The notes below the pieces were generated by a model. The model was not told the origin of the DNA and ran no database searches. It saw only the letters and a list, made by a program, of their open reading frames with translations. A stretch of DNA of 64,000 bases from NCBI GenBank assembly GCA_031553775.1, contig JAVBLA010000047.1, positions 62,001 to 126,000 of the forward strand, written 5' to 3'. Below, in pieces: positions 54,339-64,000 of this stretch (positions within the stretch are counted from its first letter, which is position 1; each line of letters starts with the position of its first letter). This stretch comes from JAISFI01 sp031553775 (GTDB lineage Bacteria; Bacteroidota; Bacteroidia; Bacteroidales; Azobacteroidaceae). The position numbers and the translations under genes are program-made.

Positions 54339-56072
54339 ATGAAAAAGTATAATATTATTCCGTTCTTTTTACTCCTGTGTTTGTGTATTTCCTGTAACGA
54401 TCTTTTGGAGGAGCATCCGAAGTATATGATTTCCGGAAATAATCTTTTTGAAAATGAAAGTGATGCTACATTGGCTTTGAACGGCTGCTATGGTTATCTC
54501 ACTTCGTGGGATGTATACGGGCAGGCGGGTACTGAAGTGCAGGAAGGAGCATCCGGATTGTTCTGGGCGCAAACCAATAAGTCTATCCAGGATGAATTTG
54601 CGTCTATGAATATCCTGACAAATAATCAGCTGACTAAGATGTACTGGAGCGGACTGTATAAAGCCATTGCCAATTGCAATATCTTTTTGTCATCTTTAGA
54701 TGCGAGTACTTCACTTTCCGAAACTGCACACCGGAATTTCCGGGGACAGGTGAAGTTTCTCCGGGGACTCTGCTATTATAATCTGGCATTTACTTTCGGA
54801 GATGTGCCTCTGAGACTGGATCCTCCGGCCACCGATAATGTCAATATGAAGAAAACGCCGAAGCGTCAGGTACTGGAACAGGTGGAAAGGGATTGGCTGG
54901 ATGTGATCGACGATCTCAGTTATCAGGAAATATCCGACGATCCCTCCAAACGGGATAGTGGAACGCCATCTGTATACACTGCCTATGCTTACTTAGCCAA
55001 ATTGTATTGGATGCTGGCCAGTGAAGATAATACTCCTTCTTCTCCCTATTGGCTCAAAGCAAAAGAGCAGGGATTGAAAGTGATTGGCAAATATGAACTG
55101 GAAACGAAATTTTCAACGATTTTTAATGCGGATACCAGAGAATCCAAAGAGTCGATTTTTCGCCTGAATATGTCGATTTCTTCAGTGAAAGACGATCAGG
55201 GTAACAGGAATAGCTGGATTTTCTCTCCACAAAACAGTACCTCCGGTATTTCCTGGGGAAGGTACCGGATCGCCAAGGCGTTTTATGATGAATTCAGAGG
55301 TACCTATCCTAATGATCCGCGAGTGGATGCAAGTATAATTGCCCTGTGGACCAATAATGCAGGTACTGCCCAGGCAGCTTATCCCTACTACATTGTGAAA
55401 GGTAGCGGAAGGAATGCTGTGGATACCCTGAAATGTATTATCGACTATAACGATCCTGCTAATAATCCGATAAACCCGGATACCATGAAGATGACGGATC
55501 AGTCTAAAAACCGCTTCCTTCGTTCCGGGGGAGACCACCAGGGATGGCCATATTTGGCGAAGACATTTGATAAAAATGCCACGACCCAGCGTAGTAATAA
55601 AAATGTATTTGTTTACCGTTACGCCGATTTATTACTGATCATGGCCGATGTGGAGAATGAATTGGGAAATACGGCTTATGCCATCGATAATTATGTGAAT
55701 CCTGTGTTGACACGTGCCCGTAATTCGGCGACTCCGGTAGCTGCCGATCCGCAAAACTGGCCTACAACCCTCACCCAGAGTGAGGCCCGGGTGAAAATCT
55801 TTAAAGAACGGCAATTCGAATTGTTCGGCGAGGGTTTTACTTATATGGATGTGCGTAGGAGAGGCGCGGATTTCTTCCAGAAATATATCATGGAAAGAAA
55901 TAATAATCATACGATGACTAAGGCGCATGCTCCTTCTAATCCGGGCGCCAACTTTTTCGACAGGTTGTTACCTTTGGAAAGTGTTTCTAAAAACTTGCGC
56001 CAACCTATTCCGGTTGAAGAAATGAATAACAATACGGCTCTGACAATTGCAGATCAGAATCCCGGTTATTGA
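54339..56072 (+). CDS. SusD/RagB-family outer-membrane lipoprotein (rightward locus)
   Basis: Surface glycan-binding partner of the SusC just upstream, 577 residues. Lipobox CISCND near residue 19; RagB signatures include FLRGLCYYNLAFTFGDVPLRLD (about 140-160) and KERQFELFGEGFTYMDVRRRGADFF near the C-terminus. It is separated by 15 bp from SusC and by 20 bp from the sulfatase start, so it is part of the same operon. Confidence 0.95.
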   Translation: MKKYNIIPFFLLLCLCISCNDLLEEHPKYMISGNNLFENESDATLALNGCYGYLTSWDVYGQAGTEVQEGASGLFWAQTNKSIQDEFASMNILTNNQLTKMYWSGLYKAIANCNIFLSSLDASTSLSETAHRNFRGQVKFLRGLCYYNLAFTFGDVPLRLDPPATDNVNMKKTPKRQVLEQVERDWLDVIDDLSYQEISDDPSKRDSGTPSVYTAYAYLAKLYWMLASEDNTPSSPYWLKAKEQGLKVIGKYELETKFSTIFNADTRESKESIFRLNMSISSVKDDQGNRNSWIFSPQNSTSGISWGRYRIAKAFYDEFRGTYPNDPRVDASIIALWTNNAGTAQAAYPYYIVKGSGRNAVDTLKCIIDYNDPANNPINPDTMKMTDQSKNRFLRSGGDHQGWPYLAKTFDKNATTQRSNKNVFVYRYADLLLIMADVENELGNTAYAIDNYVNPVLTRARNSATPVAADPQNWPTTLTQSEARVKIFKERQFELFGEGFTYMDVRRRGADFFQKYIMERNNNHTMTKAHAPSNPGANFFDRLLPLESVSKNLRQPIPVEEMNNNTALTIADQNPGY

Positions 56073-56092
56073 CATTTTTTATTACTATCCTG

Positions 56093-57661
56093 ATGAAATA
56101 TCTACAGATTATACCAGTTTGTACTTGTGCATTATTGCAAATTCAGTGCTCTTCTTCCGGGAACCAACCGGAAGAAAAGCCCCTGAATATCATCTATATC
56201 ATGACGGATGATCATACGCAACAAATGATCAGTTGTTATGATAACCGGATTGCTGCCACACCGTCTATCGACCGGTTGGCAGCAGAAGGTGTCCGTTTTA
56301 CCAATAGCTTTGTCGCAAACTCTATTTCAGGTCCCAGCCGGGCCTGTATGCTCACAGGCAAGCACAGTCACAAAAACGGAAAAATCAACAATGAAGATTA
56401 TTTTGACGGGAATCAACAAACCATGCCTAAATTATTGCAAAAGGCTGGTTACCAGACGGCTTTGATCGGAAAATGGCATTTGGAAAGTCAGCCCACCGGA
56501 TTCGATTACTGGGAAATTCTTCCCGGACAGGGCGATTATTACCATCCCGACTTTATCACGGCATCCGGAACCTTCAGAAATGAAGGTTATGTAACCGACC
56601 TGATCACAGATAAAAGTATCGACTGGCTGAAACACCGGGATCAAAAAAAACCATTTTCCCTGTTTATCCATCATAAAGCTCCTCATAGGAACTGGATGGC
56701 AAAAATTGAAGATTTACCTTATGCAGAAGACCTGGAGATTCCTTTACCGGATAATTTTTATGATGATTACGCAGGAAGGGATGCTGCTGCTACCGCCGAA
56801 ATGCGGATTGCCAGCGAACATGACATGGATTTACTGTACGACCTCAAAGTCTATACAGGAACGGAAACCAGTCGCTTGTTATCCTGGTATAATCTGGCGG
56901 ATACAACCGGAGCATACGGGCGAATGAAACCGGAAGAAAAAGAAGCCTTTGACCGTTTTTATGCACCTGTCATCAAGGAAGTTAAAGATAAAAAACTACA
57001 GGGAAAAGCACTGGCCGAATGGAAATACCGGCGTTATGTAAAAGATTACCTGAAAGCAGTGAAAGCCGTGGATGATAATATCGGCCGGTTACTGGATTAT
57101 CTGGAAAAAGAAAATTTGTTGGAAAATACGCTGATTGTCTATACTTCCGATCAGGGATTCTATATGGGTGAGCATGGCTGGTTCGATAAAAGGTTTATGT
57201 ATGAGGAGTCTTTGCGGACACCTTTGATCATGCGTCTGCCTGCTTCCCTGAAAAAAAGAGGGGAAATACCCCAGATGGTACAAAATATATATTATGCACC
57301 TACCTTCCTGGAAATTGCAGGAGCTCCCATCCCGTCCGATATACAGGGAGTTTCGCTGTTACCTCTGCTAAAGGGGAAAAATCCGCCGGATTGGAGGAAG
57401 AGTATCTATTACCACTATCAGGAATACCCGGCCGAACATAGTGTAAAACGGCATTATGGTATCCGCACGGAAAGATACAAACTGATACATTTTTACAATG
57501 ATATAGATACCTGGGAATTGTACGACCTGGAAAAAGATCCCCACGAAATGCTAAACCTGATCCGGAATACTGATTATGCGCAGGAAATAGTCCGTTTGAA
57601 AAAAGCGCTCTACGATTTACAGGTACAATATGATGATCCGATTAGAAATGAAACGAATTAG
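56093..57661 (+). CDS. Serine-type sulfatase, likely N-acetylglucosamine-6-sulfatase-like
   Basis: A family S1 sulfatase of about 522 residues with an N-terminal lipoprotein-like signal (QIQCSSSG, Cys near residue 19). The active-site signature SGPSRACMLTGK has serine (residue 79) at the position turned into formylglycine, so maturation depends on the anaerobic radical-SAM maturase anSME, which must be encoded elsewhere. The motifs YIMTDDHTQQ, GKWHLES and FDYWEILPGQGDYYHP recall the sub-group that includes GlcNAc-6-O-sulfatases; substrate is inferred. I use the ATG at 56093 (MKYLQIIP); the 8 preceding residues lie before the signal. It overlaps the GH20 start by 14 bp. Confidence 0.87.
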   Translation: MKYLQIIPVCTCALLQIQCSSSGNQPEEKPLNIIYIMTDDHTQQMISCYDNRIAATPSIDRLAAEGVRFTNSFVANSISGPSRACMLTGKHSHKNGKINNEDYFDGNQQTMPKLLQKAGYQTALIGKWHLESQPTGFDYWEILPGQGDYYHPDFITASGTFRNEGYVTDLITDKSIDWLKHRDQKKPFSLFIHHKAPHRNWMAKIEDLPYAEDLEIPLPDNFYDDYAGRDAAATAEMRIASEHDMDLLYDLKVYTGTETSRLLSWYNLADTTGAYGRMKPEEKEAFDRFYAPVIKEVKDKKLQGKALAEWKYRRYVKDYLKAVKAVDDNIGRLLDYLEKENLLENTLIVYTSDQGFYMGEHGWFDKRFMYEESLRTPLIMRLPASLKKRGEIPQMVQNIYYAPTFLEIAGAPIPSDIQGVSLLPLLKGKNPPDWRKSIYYHYQEYPAEHSVKRHYGIRTERYKLIHFYNDIDTWELYDLEKDPHEMLNLIRNTDYAQEIVRLKKALYDLQVQYDDPIRNETN

Positions 57662-59963
57662 TCTGATAATTACAGGATTTTTATTCCTTGGCTTGCTGCC
57701 TGTCTTTTCGGCAGCATCTGTTGCCGGTACGTCTGTGGTTCCTTTGCCTGACCAGGTGAAAATGGGAGAAGGAAAATTTGTATTTACTTCCCGGACTCGG
57801 ATCATAACAACACAACAGGAACAGCGGCAAGCAGCAGAAGTGCTGACGGGCGCTTTTAGTCGTGCTGCCAGCCTGCACCTGGAAATAACTACGGGAAAAC
57901 CGTCGGGGAATACGGTAATCTATACGGAAAACCGTCAATTGGCAGATGAAGCCTATATTCTCCGGGTCGATAAGAAACATATTGAAGTGGAAGCTTCCGG
58001 TAAAGCCGGGTATTTTTATGCAACCCAGACTTTGTTACAATTACTTCCTCCTGAAATATATTCCGAATCGAACGGATATAAGAAATCCTGGGAAGTTCCT
58101 GCGTTAACGATCAAAGATGAGCCTCGTTTCGCTTATCGCGGTTTTATGCTGGATGTGTCCCGGTATTTCCTGCCAAAAGAAGAAATCCTGAAATTGCTGG
58201 ACTATCTGGCCATACATAAAATCAATAAATTTCACTGGCATTTAACGGATGATAACGGTTGGAGATTAGAGATCAAGAAATATCCGTTGCTGACATCAGT
58301 AGGCGCTTTCCGGGTGAAACGGGAAGGTATATTTCCCATGCGGGCTAACCCTTCCAGGGGGGAACCTGCTACCGAAGGAGGATTCTATACACAGGAAGAT
58401 GTCCGGGAAATTGTAGCTTATGCCCGTCAGCGGCAAATTGAAGTGATTCCTGAAATTGAGATGCCGGCGCATACCAATGCCTCATTGGCTGCTTATCCGG
58501 AACTGACTTGTCCGGTAGTCGATCATGAGCTGACCGTACTTCCCGGATTAGGAGGACGAAACTCGGAATATATCTATTGTGCCGGAAAAGAAAGCGTATT
58601 TCATTTCCTGGAAGATGTACTGAGTGAAGTGTGCGACTTATTCCCTTCCGAATATATCCATATAGGCGGAGACGAGGCTACTAAAACCCATTGGAAAAAA
58701 TGTCCACTTTGCCAGCAACGGATGAAAGAGAATAATATCCCGAATGAAGAAGAACTGCAAAGTTATTTTATACGGAGGATCAATCTTTTCCTGAAAGAGA
58801 AAAGGAAAAAACTGATGGGTTGGGATGAACTGGTAGATACCGAAATCCCGGAAGGATCTACGATTTTCGGATGGAGAGGCAACGGCGAAGCAGCCCTGAA
58901 AGCAGTAGAAAAAGGACATCCGGTGATATTGTGCCCGGCTAAATATTTCTACCTGATCCGTTACCAGGGCCCTCAATGGTTCGAACCGTACACTTATTTC
59001 GGAAACAATACCCTGAAGGATGTCTATGAATACGATCTCTCTATCAGTAAGCTGGAATCCGGTCATAACGATCTTGTCCTGGGTATGCAGGCCTGCATGT
59101 GGACGGAGTTTATGGATTCTCCCCAGTCAGTGCAATATATGATTTTTCCGCGACTGGCAGCATTTGCAGAGGTGGCCTGGTCTAAACATCCGAAAAACTG
59201 GCAGAATTTTCTGGACCGGCTGGATCATCTGACGGAGATTTACGATGTTAAAAAAATCAACCAATCCCGGTCGATGTTCAACTTGTTCCATAAGATTACT
59301 CCGGAGAATGGTTCTCTATGGGCGCAATTGTCTTGTATCCGGCCTGATGTGGAAATTCGTTACACACTCGACGGAACTTATCCGAATCTTCAATCTCCTA
59401 TATATAAAACCCGGATCCGGTTGAAAGAAGGAGATATCCTGCAAGCAATTACCTTTAAGGGTTCCAAAGTGAAAGGAAACCTTTTGCAATTGAAACCGCA
59501 ATTCAATAAAGCTACCGGTAAACGGGTAATTTGCCAGATGCCTGAATCCGGATTGTTGACCAATGGGATCCAGGGTAGCGAACGATATACGGATGGCGAA
59601 TACCTGGCTCCCTATAATGAGGATCTGGAATTTGTGATAGACCTTGGAGAAACGGCAACTTTCTCCCAAGTGATGATTGGAAGTCTTGTGAACGCAGGGA
59701 TGGCTACCCATCTTCCGGAGTATGTTATTCTTTCTGTTTCTGATGACGGACTCTCATTCAGGCAGGTAACCGAAAAAAATATTCCGGAATCAGTCCGGTT
59801 TGCCAACTCATTCAACAAGGAAACCATCTCCATTACGGATTTTCCTCCTCAACGGGCCCGTTTTGTCAAATGTTTCCTGAAAAACCCGGGAACTTGTCCT
59901 GCCGGACATATCAGAGACGGACAATCCAGCCGGATGGCTGTAGACGAATGTATGATCTTTTAA
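57648..59963 (+). CDS. GH20 beta-N-acetylhexosaminidase
   Basis: Removes terminal beta-GlcNAc or beta-GalNAc by substrate-assisted catalysis; exported (signal peptide to about residue 25), probably periplasmic. Domains in order: GH20b-like N-domain (about 30-155), the catalytic barrel (FMLDVSRYFLP, FHWHLTDDNGWRLEI, HIGGDEATKTHW with the catalytic Asp-Glu pair near 342-343, MGWDEL, WTEFMD), a chitobiase-C-like segment (CIRPDVEIRYTLDGTYPN), and a C-terminal discoidin-like domain (DLEFVIDLGETATFSQVMIG). About 771 residues from the ATG at 57648. It overlaps the sulfatase gene end by 14 bp and is followed by GH2 after 9 bp. Confidence 0.94.
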   Translation: MKRISLIITGFLFLGLLPVFSAASVAGTSVVPLPDQVKMGEGKFVFTSRTRIITTQQEQRQAAEVLTGAFSRAASLHLEITTGKPSGNTVIYTENRQLADEAYILRVDKKHIEVEASGKAGYFYATQTLLQLLPPEIYSESNGYKKSWEVPALTIKDEPRFAYRGFMLDVSRYFLPKEEILKLLDYLAIHKINKFHWHLTDDNGWRLEIKKYPLLTSVGAFRVKREGIFPMRANPSRGEPATEGGFYTQEDVREIVAYARQRQIEVIPEIEMPAHTNASLAAYPELTCPVVDHELTVLPGLGGRNSEYIYCAGKESVFHFLEDVLSEVCDLFPSEYIHIGGDEATKTHWKKCPLCQQRMKENNIPNEEELQSYFIRRINLFLKEKRKKLMGWDELVDTEIPEGSTIFGWRGNGEAALKAVEKGHPVILCPAKYFYLIRYQGPQWFEPYTYFGNNTLKDVYEYDLSISKLESGHNDLVLGMQACMWTEFMDSPQSVQYMIFPRLAAFAEVAWSKHPKNWQNFLDRLDHLTEIYDVKKINQSRSMFNLFHKITPENGSLWAQLSCIRPDVEIRYTLDGTYPNLQSPIYKTRIRLKEGDILQAITFKGSKVKGNLLQLKPQFNKATGKRVICQMPESGLLTNGIQGSERYTDGEYLAPYNEDLEFVIDLGETATFSQVMIGSLVNAGMATHLPEYVILSVSDDGLSFRQVTEKNIPESVRFANSFNKETISITDFPPQRARFVKCFLKNPGTCPAGHIRDGQSSRMAVDECMIF

Positions 59964-59972
59964 AACATAAGC

Positions 59973-62900
59973 ATGAAAATAATCGGCCGTATCACAGTAA
60001 TTCTTAGTATACTGTTTTTTTCTTTGTCTGCCTCAGGGCAATCTCAGCAGTTAACCGGTGCACAGTCGCTTCCCGAATGGCAAAGCCCCTATGCCATGGG
60101 TTTGAACAAAATAGCTCCACATGCCTATGTGCTTCCGTATGAGAGTGTTTCACAGGTAGAGAAGGGAGATTACAAACAATCGGAATATTACTTTTCCCTG
60201 AATGGAAAATGGAAATTCAACTGGGTACAAAACCCGGAAAAACGGCCTGTGGATTTTTACCGGCCATCTTTTTATGTAGGTCACTGGTCAGATATACAGG
60301 TCCCCGGAAACTGGGAGCCTCAGGGATTCGGGACGCCGGTCTATGTGAATGAAACATACGAATTTGTTTCTCCTTTGTTCGGATTTGAAAAACCCAATCC
60401 TCCATTTGTTCCTGCCAACTATAACGAAGTGGGCTCGTACCGGAAATCGTTTACCATTCCTGCCGGATGGGAAGGACGACGTATTGTTCTTTGTATGGAA
60501 GGCGCCATTTCTTTCTATTATATCTGGCTGAACGGAGAATTATTGGGCTATAACCAGGATTCCAAGACACCTGCAGAATGGGACATTACCTCGAAAGTCA
60601 TACCCGGTGAAAATACTTTGGCAGTAGAAGTGTACCGATGGAGCGCCGCTTCTTACGTGGAATGCCAGGATTACTGGCGCATGAGCGGGATAGAAAGGGA
60701 TGTTTACCTCTATAGTACTCCACAGGAGTATATTGCCGATTATGAAGTGAAATCGCTGTTAGATAAGGAAACTTATACAACAGGTATGTTCGGATTGAAA
60801 GTGCAATTGGGTGATGAAGGAAAAAATCTTTCTGTGAAATATCAATTGCTTAATCCGGATCAACAGGTGGTATTATCCGGAGTACAAAAGAAAACAGGAG
60901 AATTACTTATTTTCGATACCCGGCAAATCCCGGCAGTGAAAGCCTGGAGTGCGGAGTTCCCTGATTTGTACCATTTGGTGCTGGATCTGATCGATGAAAA
61001 AGGAAAGGTATTGGAAACAACCGGATGTCAGGTGGGCTTCCGTACATCGGAAATAAAAAACGGTCGTTTTTGTATCAATGGACAGCCGGTATTAGTGAAA
61101 GGAGTGAATCGCCACGAATTTACACAGCAGGGGCGAACGGTTTCTGAAGCCTTTATGCTGGAAGATATCCGCCTGATGAAACTGCATAATATCAATACCG
61201 TCCGCAGTTCCCATTATCCGAATGACAAGCGCTGGTATGAATTGTGTAACCAATACGGTTTGTATGTAATTGACGAAGCAAATCTGGAATCGCATGGAAT
61301 GGGTTACGGTCCGAATTCTTTGGCAAAAGATACCACCTGGCTCTATCAGCACATGGAAAGGAATAAACGGATGTATCATCGTTCGAAAAATCATCCTTCC
61401 ATTGTAATCTGGTCGATGGGAAATGAAGCGGGAATGGGTGTCAATTTTGAAAAAGTGTATGAATGGCTGAAATCGACGGATCCGGATCGTCCGGTACAAT
61501 ACGAGCGGGCAGAACTTCAGCCGTTTACCGATATTTATTGCAGGATGTACAGGAGTGTCGACGAGATCAATGCATATATCAATCAGAAACCGGCTCCGGA
61601 ACGCCCTTTTATCCTTTGCGAATATCTTCATGCTATGGGAAATAGTTGTGGCGCCCTGAAAGAATATGTGGATGTGTTTGAAAATAATCCGCAGGCGCAG
61701 GGTGGTTGTATCTGGGATTGGGTGGACCAGAGTTTCAAAGCGATCGATTCGCAGGGAAAATGGTTCTGGAAATATGGTGGGGATTTTGGTCCGAAAGATA
61801 TTCCCAGCTTTGGAAATTTTTGCGGAAATGGCTTGGTGAATGCCGACCGGATTCCATATCCGCACCTGTCAGAAGTCAAAAAGCTATATCAATACATCAA
61901 ATGTACTTTGGTAAAGCCTGAAAATCTCGAAATTGAAGTGAAAAACTGGTATGATTTTACGCCATTAAACCACTTTGAATTATCCTGGTATGTGTCTGAT
62001 GAATCGGGAGAAAAACTCTTTTCCGGGAAGAAAATTATAGATTGTGCACCTCAGCAAAAGCTCAGCTTGAGTTTGGGAAAACTCCCCTCAGAGATCCGCA
62101 AAGCATCCGGAGAAATATTCCTGAACCTGGAATGGCGCCGTTTGGAGCGTGACGGATTTACAGATACAAACTGGATCGTTGCTGACGACCAGTTCAAAAT
62201 CGCCGGAAATTACCGTCCGGAATATCCTCCACAGAAAAAAGATGCTTACAAAATAGAAGGTTATACGGTGGCCAATACATCTGTATCTGTATCGGTTTCT
62301 CCGGAAACGGGGGCGCTTACTTCCTATCGATATCAGGGAAAGGAAATGTTGGTTGAACCTTTGGAATTGAGTGTGTACCGTCCGTTGACGGATAATGATA
62401 ACCGGGACAAAAACAATGGTAAGATCTGGCAGACCGAAGGATTGCATGAGCTTACCCAACAGGCTGCTTCTGTGAAAATACTTTCCGGAAAGAACCGGGT
62501 GGATATAATCGCTCTTGTCCGTTTGGTAAATGCCAAAGAAAATCCCTTGTTTAATGGAGAAATAAAATACATTTTACAGGAAAATGGCGTACTGGAAGTG
62601 CAATGCAGCCTGCAACCGGATACATCCAGGGTACATAGCATGGCGCGGGCCGGAATTGTATGGGGCATGCCGGAAACTTTCGGACAGGTGGAATACTATG
62701 GCCGTGGCCCCGGAGAATCGTATGCCGACCGGAAGCAGGCCGGGTATATCGGGCTTTTCCATACGTCGCCGCAGGAAATGTTTACCATGTATATTAATCC
62801 GCAATCCTGTGGAAACCGGACGGATACCCGTTGGTGCAGGATGACGGACGAATCGGGAACCGGATGGCAGATTACATCCCGCCAACCTTTCCAGTTCAGT

Positions 62901-63101
62901 GCATTGCCCTATCAGGATAATAACATAGATGATGCTACTCATATCAATGAACTGGAGGATAAAGGAATAATTACGGTGCATGTCGACTCCGAACAATCGG
63001 GAGTCGGTACAGCCACCTGTGGACCGGGAGTACTTCCTGTTTACCGGGTGAAGGCAGATAAGAAAGTGTTTGGTTTTACTTTATATCCGGTCCATAGATG
63101 A
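59973..63101 (+). CDS. GH2 beta-galactosidase, LacZ type
   Basis: A 1042-residue retaining beta-galactosidase with a signal peptide to about residue 22 (SLSASGQ), so probably periplasmic. The sugar-binding N-domain (NGKWKFNWVQNPEKRP, VPGNWEPQGFGTPVYVN) is followed by an Ig-like domain, the TIM barrel (VKGVNRHEF, WSMGNEAG with acid/base Glu485, ILCEYLHAMGN with nucleophile Glu550), then an Ig-like and the C-terminal Bgal_small domain (RYQGKEML, YYGRGPGESYADRK). It would remove terminal beta-galactose from N-acetyllactosamine or core structures. It overlaps the start of the GH29 gene (ATGA). Confidence 0.95.
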   Translation: MKIIGRITVILSILFFSLSASGQSQQLTGAQSLPEWQSPYAMGLNKIAPHAYVLPYESVSQVEKGDYKQSEYYFSLNGKWKFNWVQNPEKRPVDFYRPSFYVGHWSDIQVPGNWEPQGFGTPVYVNETYEFVSPLFGFEKPNPPFVPANYNEVGSYRKSFTIPAGWEGRRIVLCMEGAISFYYIWLNGELLGYNQDSKTPAEWDITSKVIPGENTLAVEVYRWSAASYVECQDYWRMSGIERDVYLYSTPQEYIADYEVKSLLDKETYTTGMFGLKVQLGDEGKNLSVKYQLLNPDQQVVLSGVQKKTGELLIFDTRQIPAVKAWSAEFPDLYHLVLDLIDEKGKVLETTGCQVGFRTSEIKNGRFCINGQPVLVKGVNRHEFTQQGRTVSEAFMLEDIRLMKLHNINTVRSSHYPNDKRWYELCNQYGLYVIDEANLESHGMGYGPNSLAKDTTWLYQHMERNKRMYHRSKNHPSIVIWSMGNEAGMGVNFEKVYEWLKSTDPDRPVQYERAELQPFTDIYCRMYRSVDEINAYINQKPAPERPFILCEYLHAMGNSCGALKEYVDVFENNPQAQGGCIWDWVDQSFKAIDSQGKWFWKYGGDFGPKDIPSFGNFCGNGLVNADRIPYPHLSEVKKLYQYIKCTLVKPENLEIEVKNWYDFTPLNHFELSWYVSDESGEKLFSGKKIIDCAPQQKLSLSLGKLPSEIRKASGEIFLNLEWRRLERDGFTDTNWIVADDQFKIAGNYRPEYPPQKKDAYKIEGYTVANTSVSVSVSPETGALTSYRYQGKEMLVEPLELSVYRPLTDNDNRDKNNGKIWQTEGLHELTQQAASVKILSGKNRVDIIALVRLVNAKENPLFNGEIKYILQENGVLEVQCSLQPDTSRVHSMARAGIVWGMPETFGQVEYYGRGPGESYADRKQAGYIGLFHTSPQEMFTMYINPQSCGNRTDTRWCRMTDESGTGWQITSRQPFQFSALPYQDNNIDDATHINELEDKGIITVHVDSEQSGVGTATCGPGVLPVYRVKADKKVFGFTLYPVHR

Positions 63102-64000
63102 AACGTATGCTGTTCTGTCTCTGTTTGGTCTCATATTTGGTTTCTTTTCAAACTCCGGCTAACGGAGCCTTACCCAGTCCTTCAGCCCGTCAGCTGAAAT
63201 GGCAAAAAATGGAAACGATTGCCTTTATCCATTTCAGTATCAATACCTATACGGATATGGAATGGGGTTTCGGCAACGAATCTCCGGCATTGTTCAATCC
63301 TGACCGGTTGGATTGCAGGCAATGGGTGCGCACCTGCAAGGAAGCCGGTATCAAAGGGATTATCCTTACAGCCAAGCATCACGACGGATTTTGCCTGTGG
63401 CCCTCAAAATATACGGAACACAGTGTGAAAAACGCACCATGGAAGTCGGGTAAGGGCGATCTGGTGCGGGAGTTTTCCGAAGCCTGCAAGGAATACGGCA
63501 TGGAAATGGGACTTTATTTGTCCCCTTGGGACTGTAATCATCCCGATTACGGAAAACCGGAATATATCACCTATTTCAGAAACCAGTTAAGGGAACTGCT
63601 GACCAACTATGGAGATCTTTTTGAGATCTGGTTTGATGGAGCCAACGGTGGCCGGGGATATTATGGCACAGATTCCCTGCATATGCGAAAGATACCCGCC
63701 GATTATTACGGATGGGCAGAGAATGTCCGGATGGTACGCGAACTGCAACCGGATTGTATTGTACATGGAGGTGATTTAGCCGATGTCCGCTGGGTGGGGA
63801 ACGAAGAAGGCTATGCCGGCACAACCCATTGGAGTATGATGTCTCCTCCGCAAAAACCTTCGGCAGAAATTCCGTACAAACTGCAGTTAAATACCGGTTT
63901 TGCCGACGGAACTGTCTGGTTGCCTTCTGAAACGGATGTCTCTGTCCGCCCCGGATGGTATTATCATGCCTCGGAAGACCATCAACTAAAGTCCCTGCCG
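63098..64000 (+). CDS. GH29 alpha-L-fucosidase, 3' end cut by window
   Basis: The reading frame starts with an ATGA overlap on the GH2 stop codon and stays open to the window end (301 codons seen). A signal peptide-like start (MKRMLFCLCLVSYLVSF) is followed by the GH29 core: IAFIHFSINTYTDMEWG, GIILTAKHHDGFCLWPS, MGLYLSPWD, and EIWFDGANGG with the nucleophile aspartate near residue 180. It removes L-fucose from glycans; the released fucose can be handled by the fucI gene on the other strand. Subfamily (relaxed or linkage-specific) cannot be told from the visible part. Typical length is 450-600 residues, so roughly one half is present. Confidence 0.92.
   Translation, partial: MKRMLFCLCLVSYLVSFQTPANGALPSPSARQLKWQKMETIAFIHFSINTYTDMEWGFGNESPALFNPDRLDCRQWVRTCKEAGIKGIILTAKHHDGFCLWPSKYTEHSVKNAPWKSGKGDLVREFSEACKEYGMEMGLYLSPWDCNHPDYGKPEYITYFRNQLRELLTNYGDLFEIWFDGANGGRGYYGTDSLHMRKIPADYYGWAENVRMVRELQPDCIVHGGDLADVRWVGNEEGYAGTTHWSMMSPPQKPSAEIPYKLQLNTGFADGTVWLPSETDVSVRPGWYYHASEDHQLKSLP

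Noticed and set aside
61092..61865. 257-residue minus-strand open frame inside the GH2 gene
   Set aside because: Shadow frame; no recognisable domain or start context.
1..64000. tRNA, rRNA, transposase or prophage genes
   Set aside because: None was recognised on either strand by reading; small structured RNAs cannot be excluded without a covariance search.

Overview
This 64 kb window comes from the phylum Bacteroidota, almost certainly order Bacteroidales. Three SusC/SusD pairs, lipoproteins with Bacteroides-style lipoboxes, promoters of the TTG-N19..21-TAnnTTTG type, a K+-dependent membrane pyrophosphatase and two proteins with C-terminal type IX secretion (T9SS) sorting domains all fit. 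The T9SS cargo points to a T9SS-bearing member of the order; I cannot fix genus or family from the sequence alone.

The first 23 kb is mostly housekeeping: a 5'-cut M48-type membrane peptidase, hppA, a patatin-like hydrolase, a cytoplasmic GH13 enzyme, prs, mnmA, an M49 peptidase lipoprotein, an AlkD-like repair protein, a fur-purA-yugP-hisS gene run, a degenerate-NUDIX regulator, groES-groEL behind a candidate sigma-54 promoter, an Lrp regulator, a small toxin-antitoxin pair, and a radical-SAM/DUF4130 DNA-metabolism pair. A ribulokinase gene (araB) follows.

The remaining 40 kb is two divergent glycan-utilisation loci sharing a 346-bp control region (47197-47542). Leftward, in minus-strand order: an FG-GAP protein, a LacI-family regulator, a second FG-GAP protein, a DapA/NanA-family aldolase, a lipidated YhcH-family protein, fucI, a sialidase-fold Asp-box protein, an MFS transporter, two SusC/SusD pairs and a DUF1735 lipoprotein. 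Rightward: a T9SS-exported protein of unknown function, a T9SS-exported LamG-GH18 endoglycosidase, SusC, SusD, a serine-type sulfatase, GH20, GH2 and a GH29 fucosidase cut by the window end. The rightward enzymes look like a set for capturing and trimming sulfated, fucosylated host N-glycans or mucin-type glycans: GH18 releases the glycan, SusCD imports it, and sulfatase, hexosaminidase, galactosidase and fucosidase trim it in the periplasm. The leftward set would handle released monosaccharides (L-fucose through FucI, perhaps sialic acid through the YhcH, aldolase and MFS genes).

The most distinctive signals are: a palindromic LacI-type operator that fits inside the promoter spacer of the lacI gene, with related sites upstream of both FG-GAP genes; two FG-GAP paralogues sharing an unusual QG/E/WGY motif; a YhcH-family protein carrying a lipoprotein signal; a SusC lacking its usual N-terminal domain; and heptanucleotide-repeat hairpins in many intergenic gaps, some reaching into gene ends.
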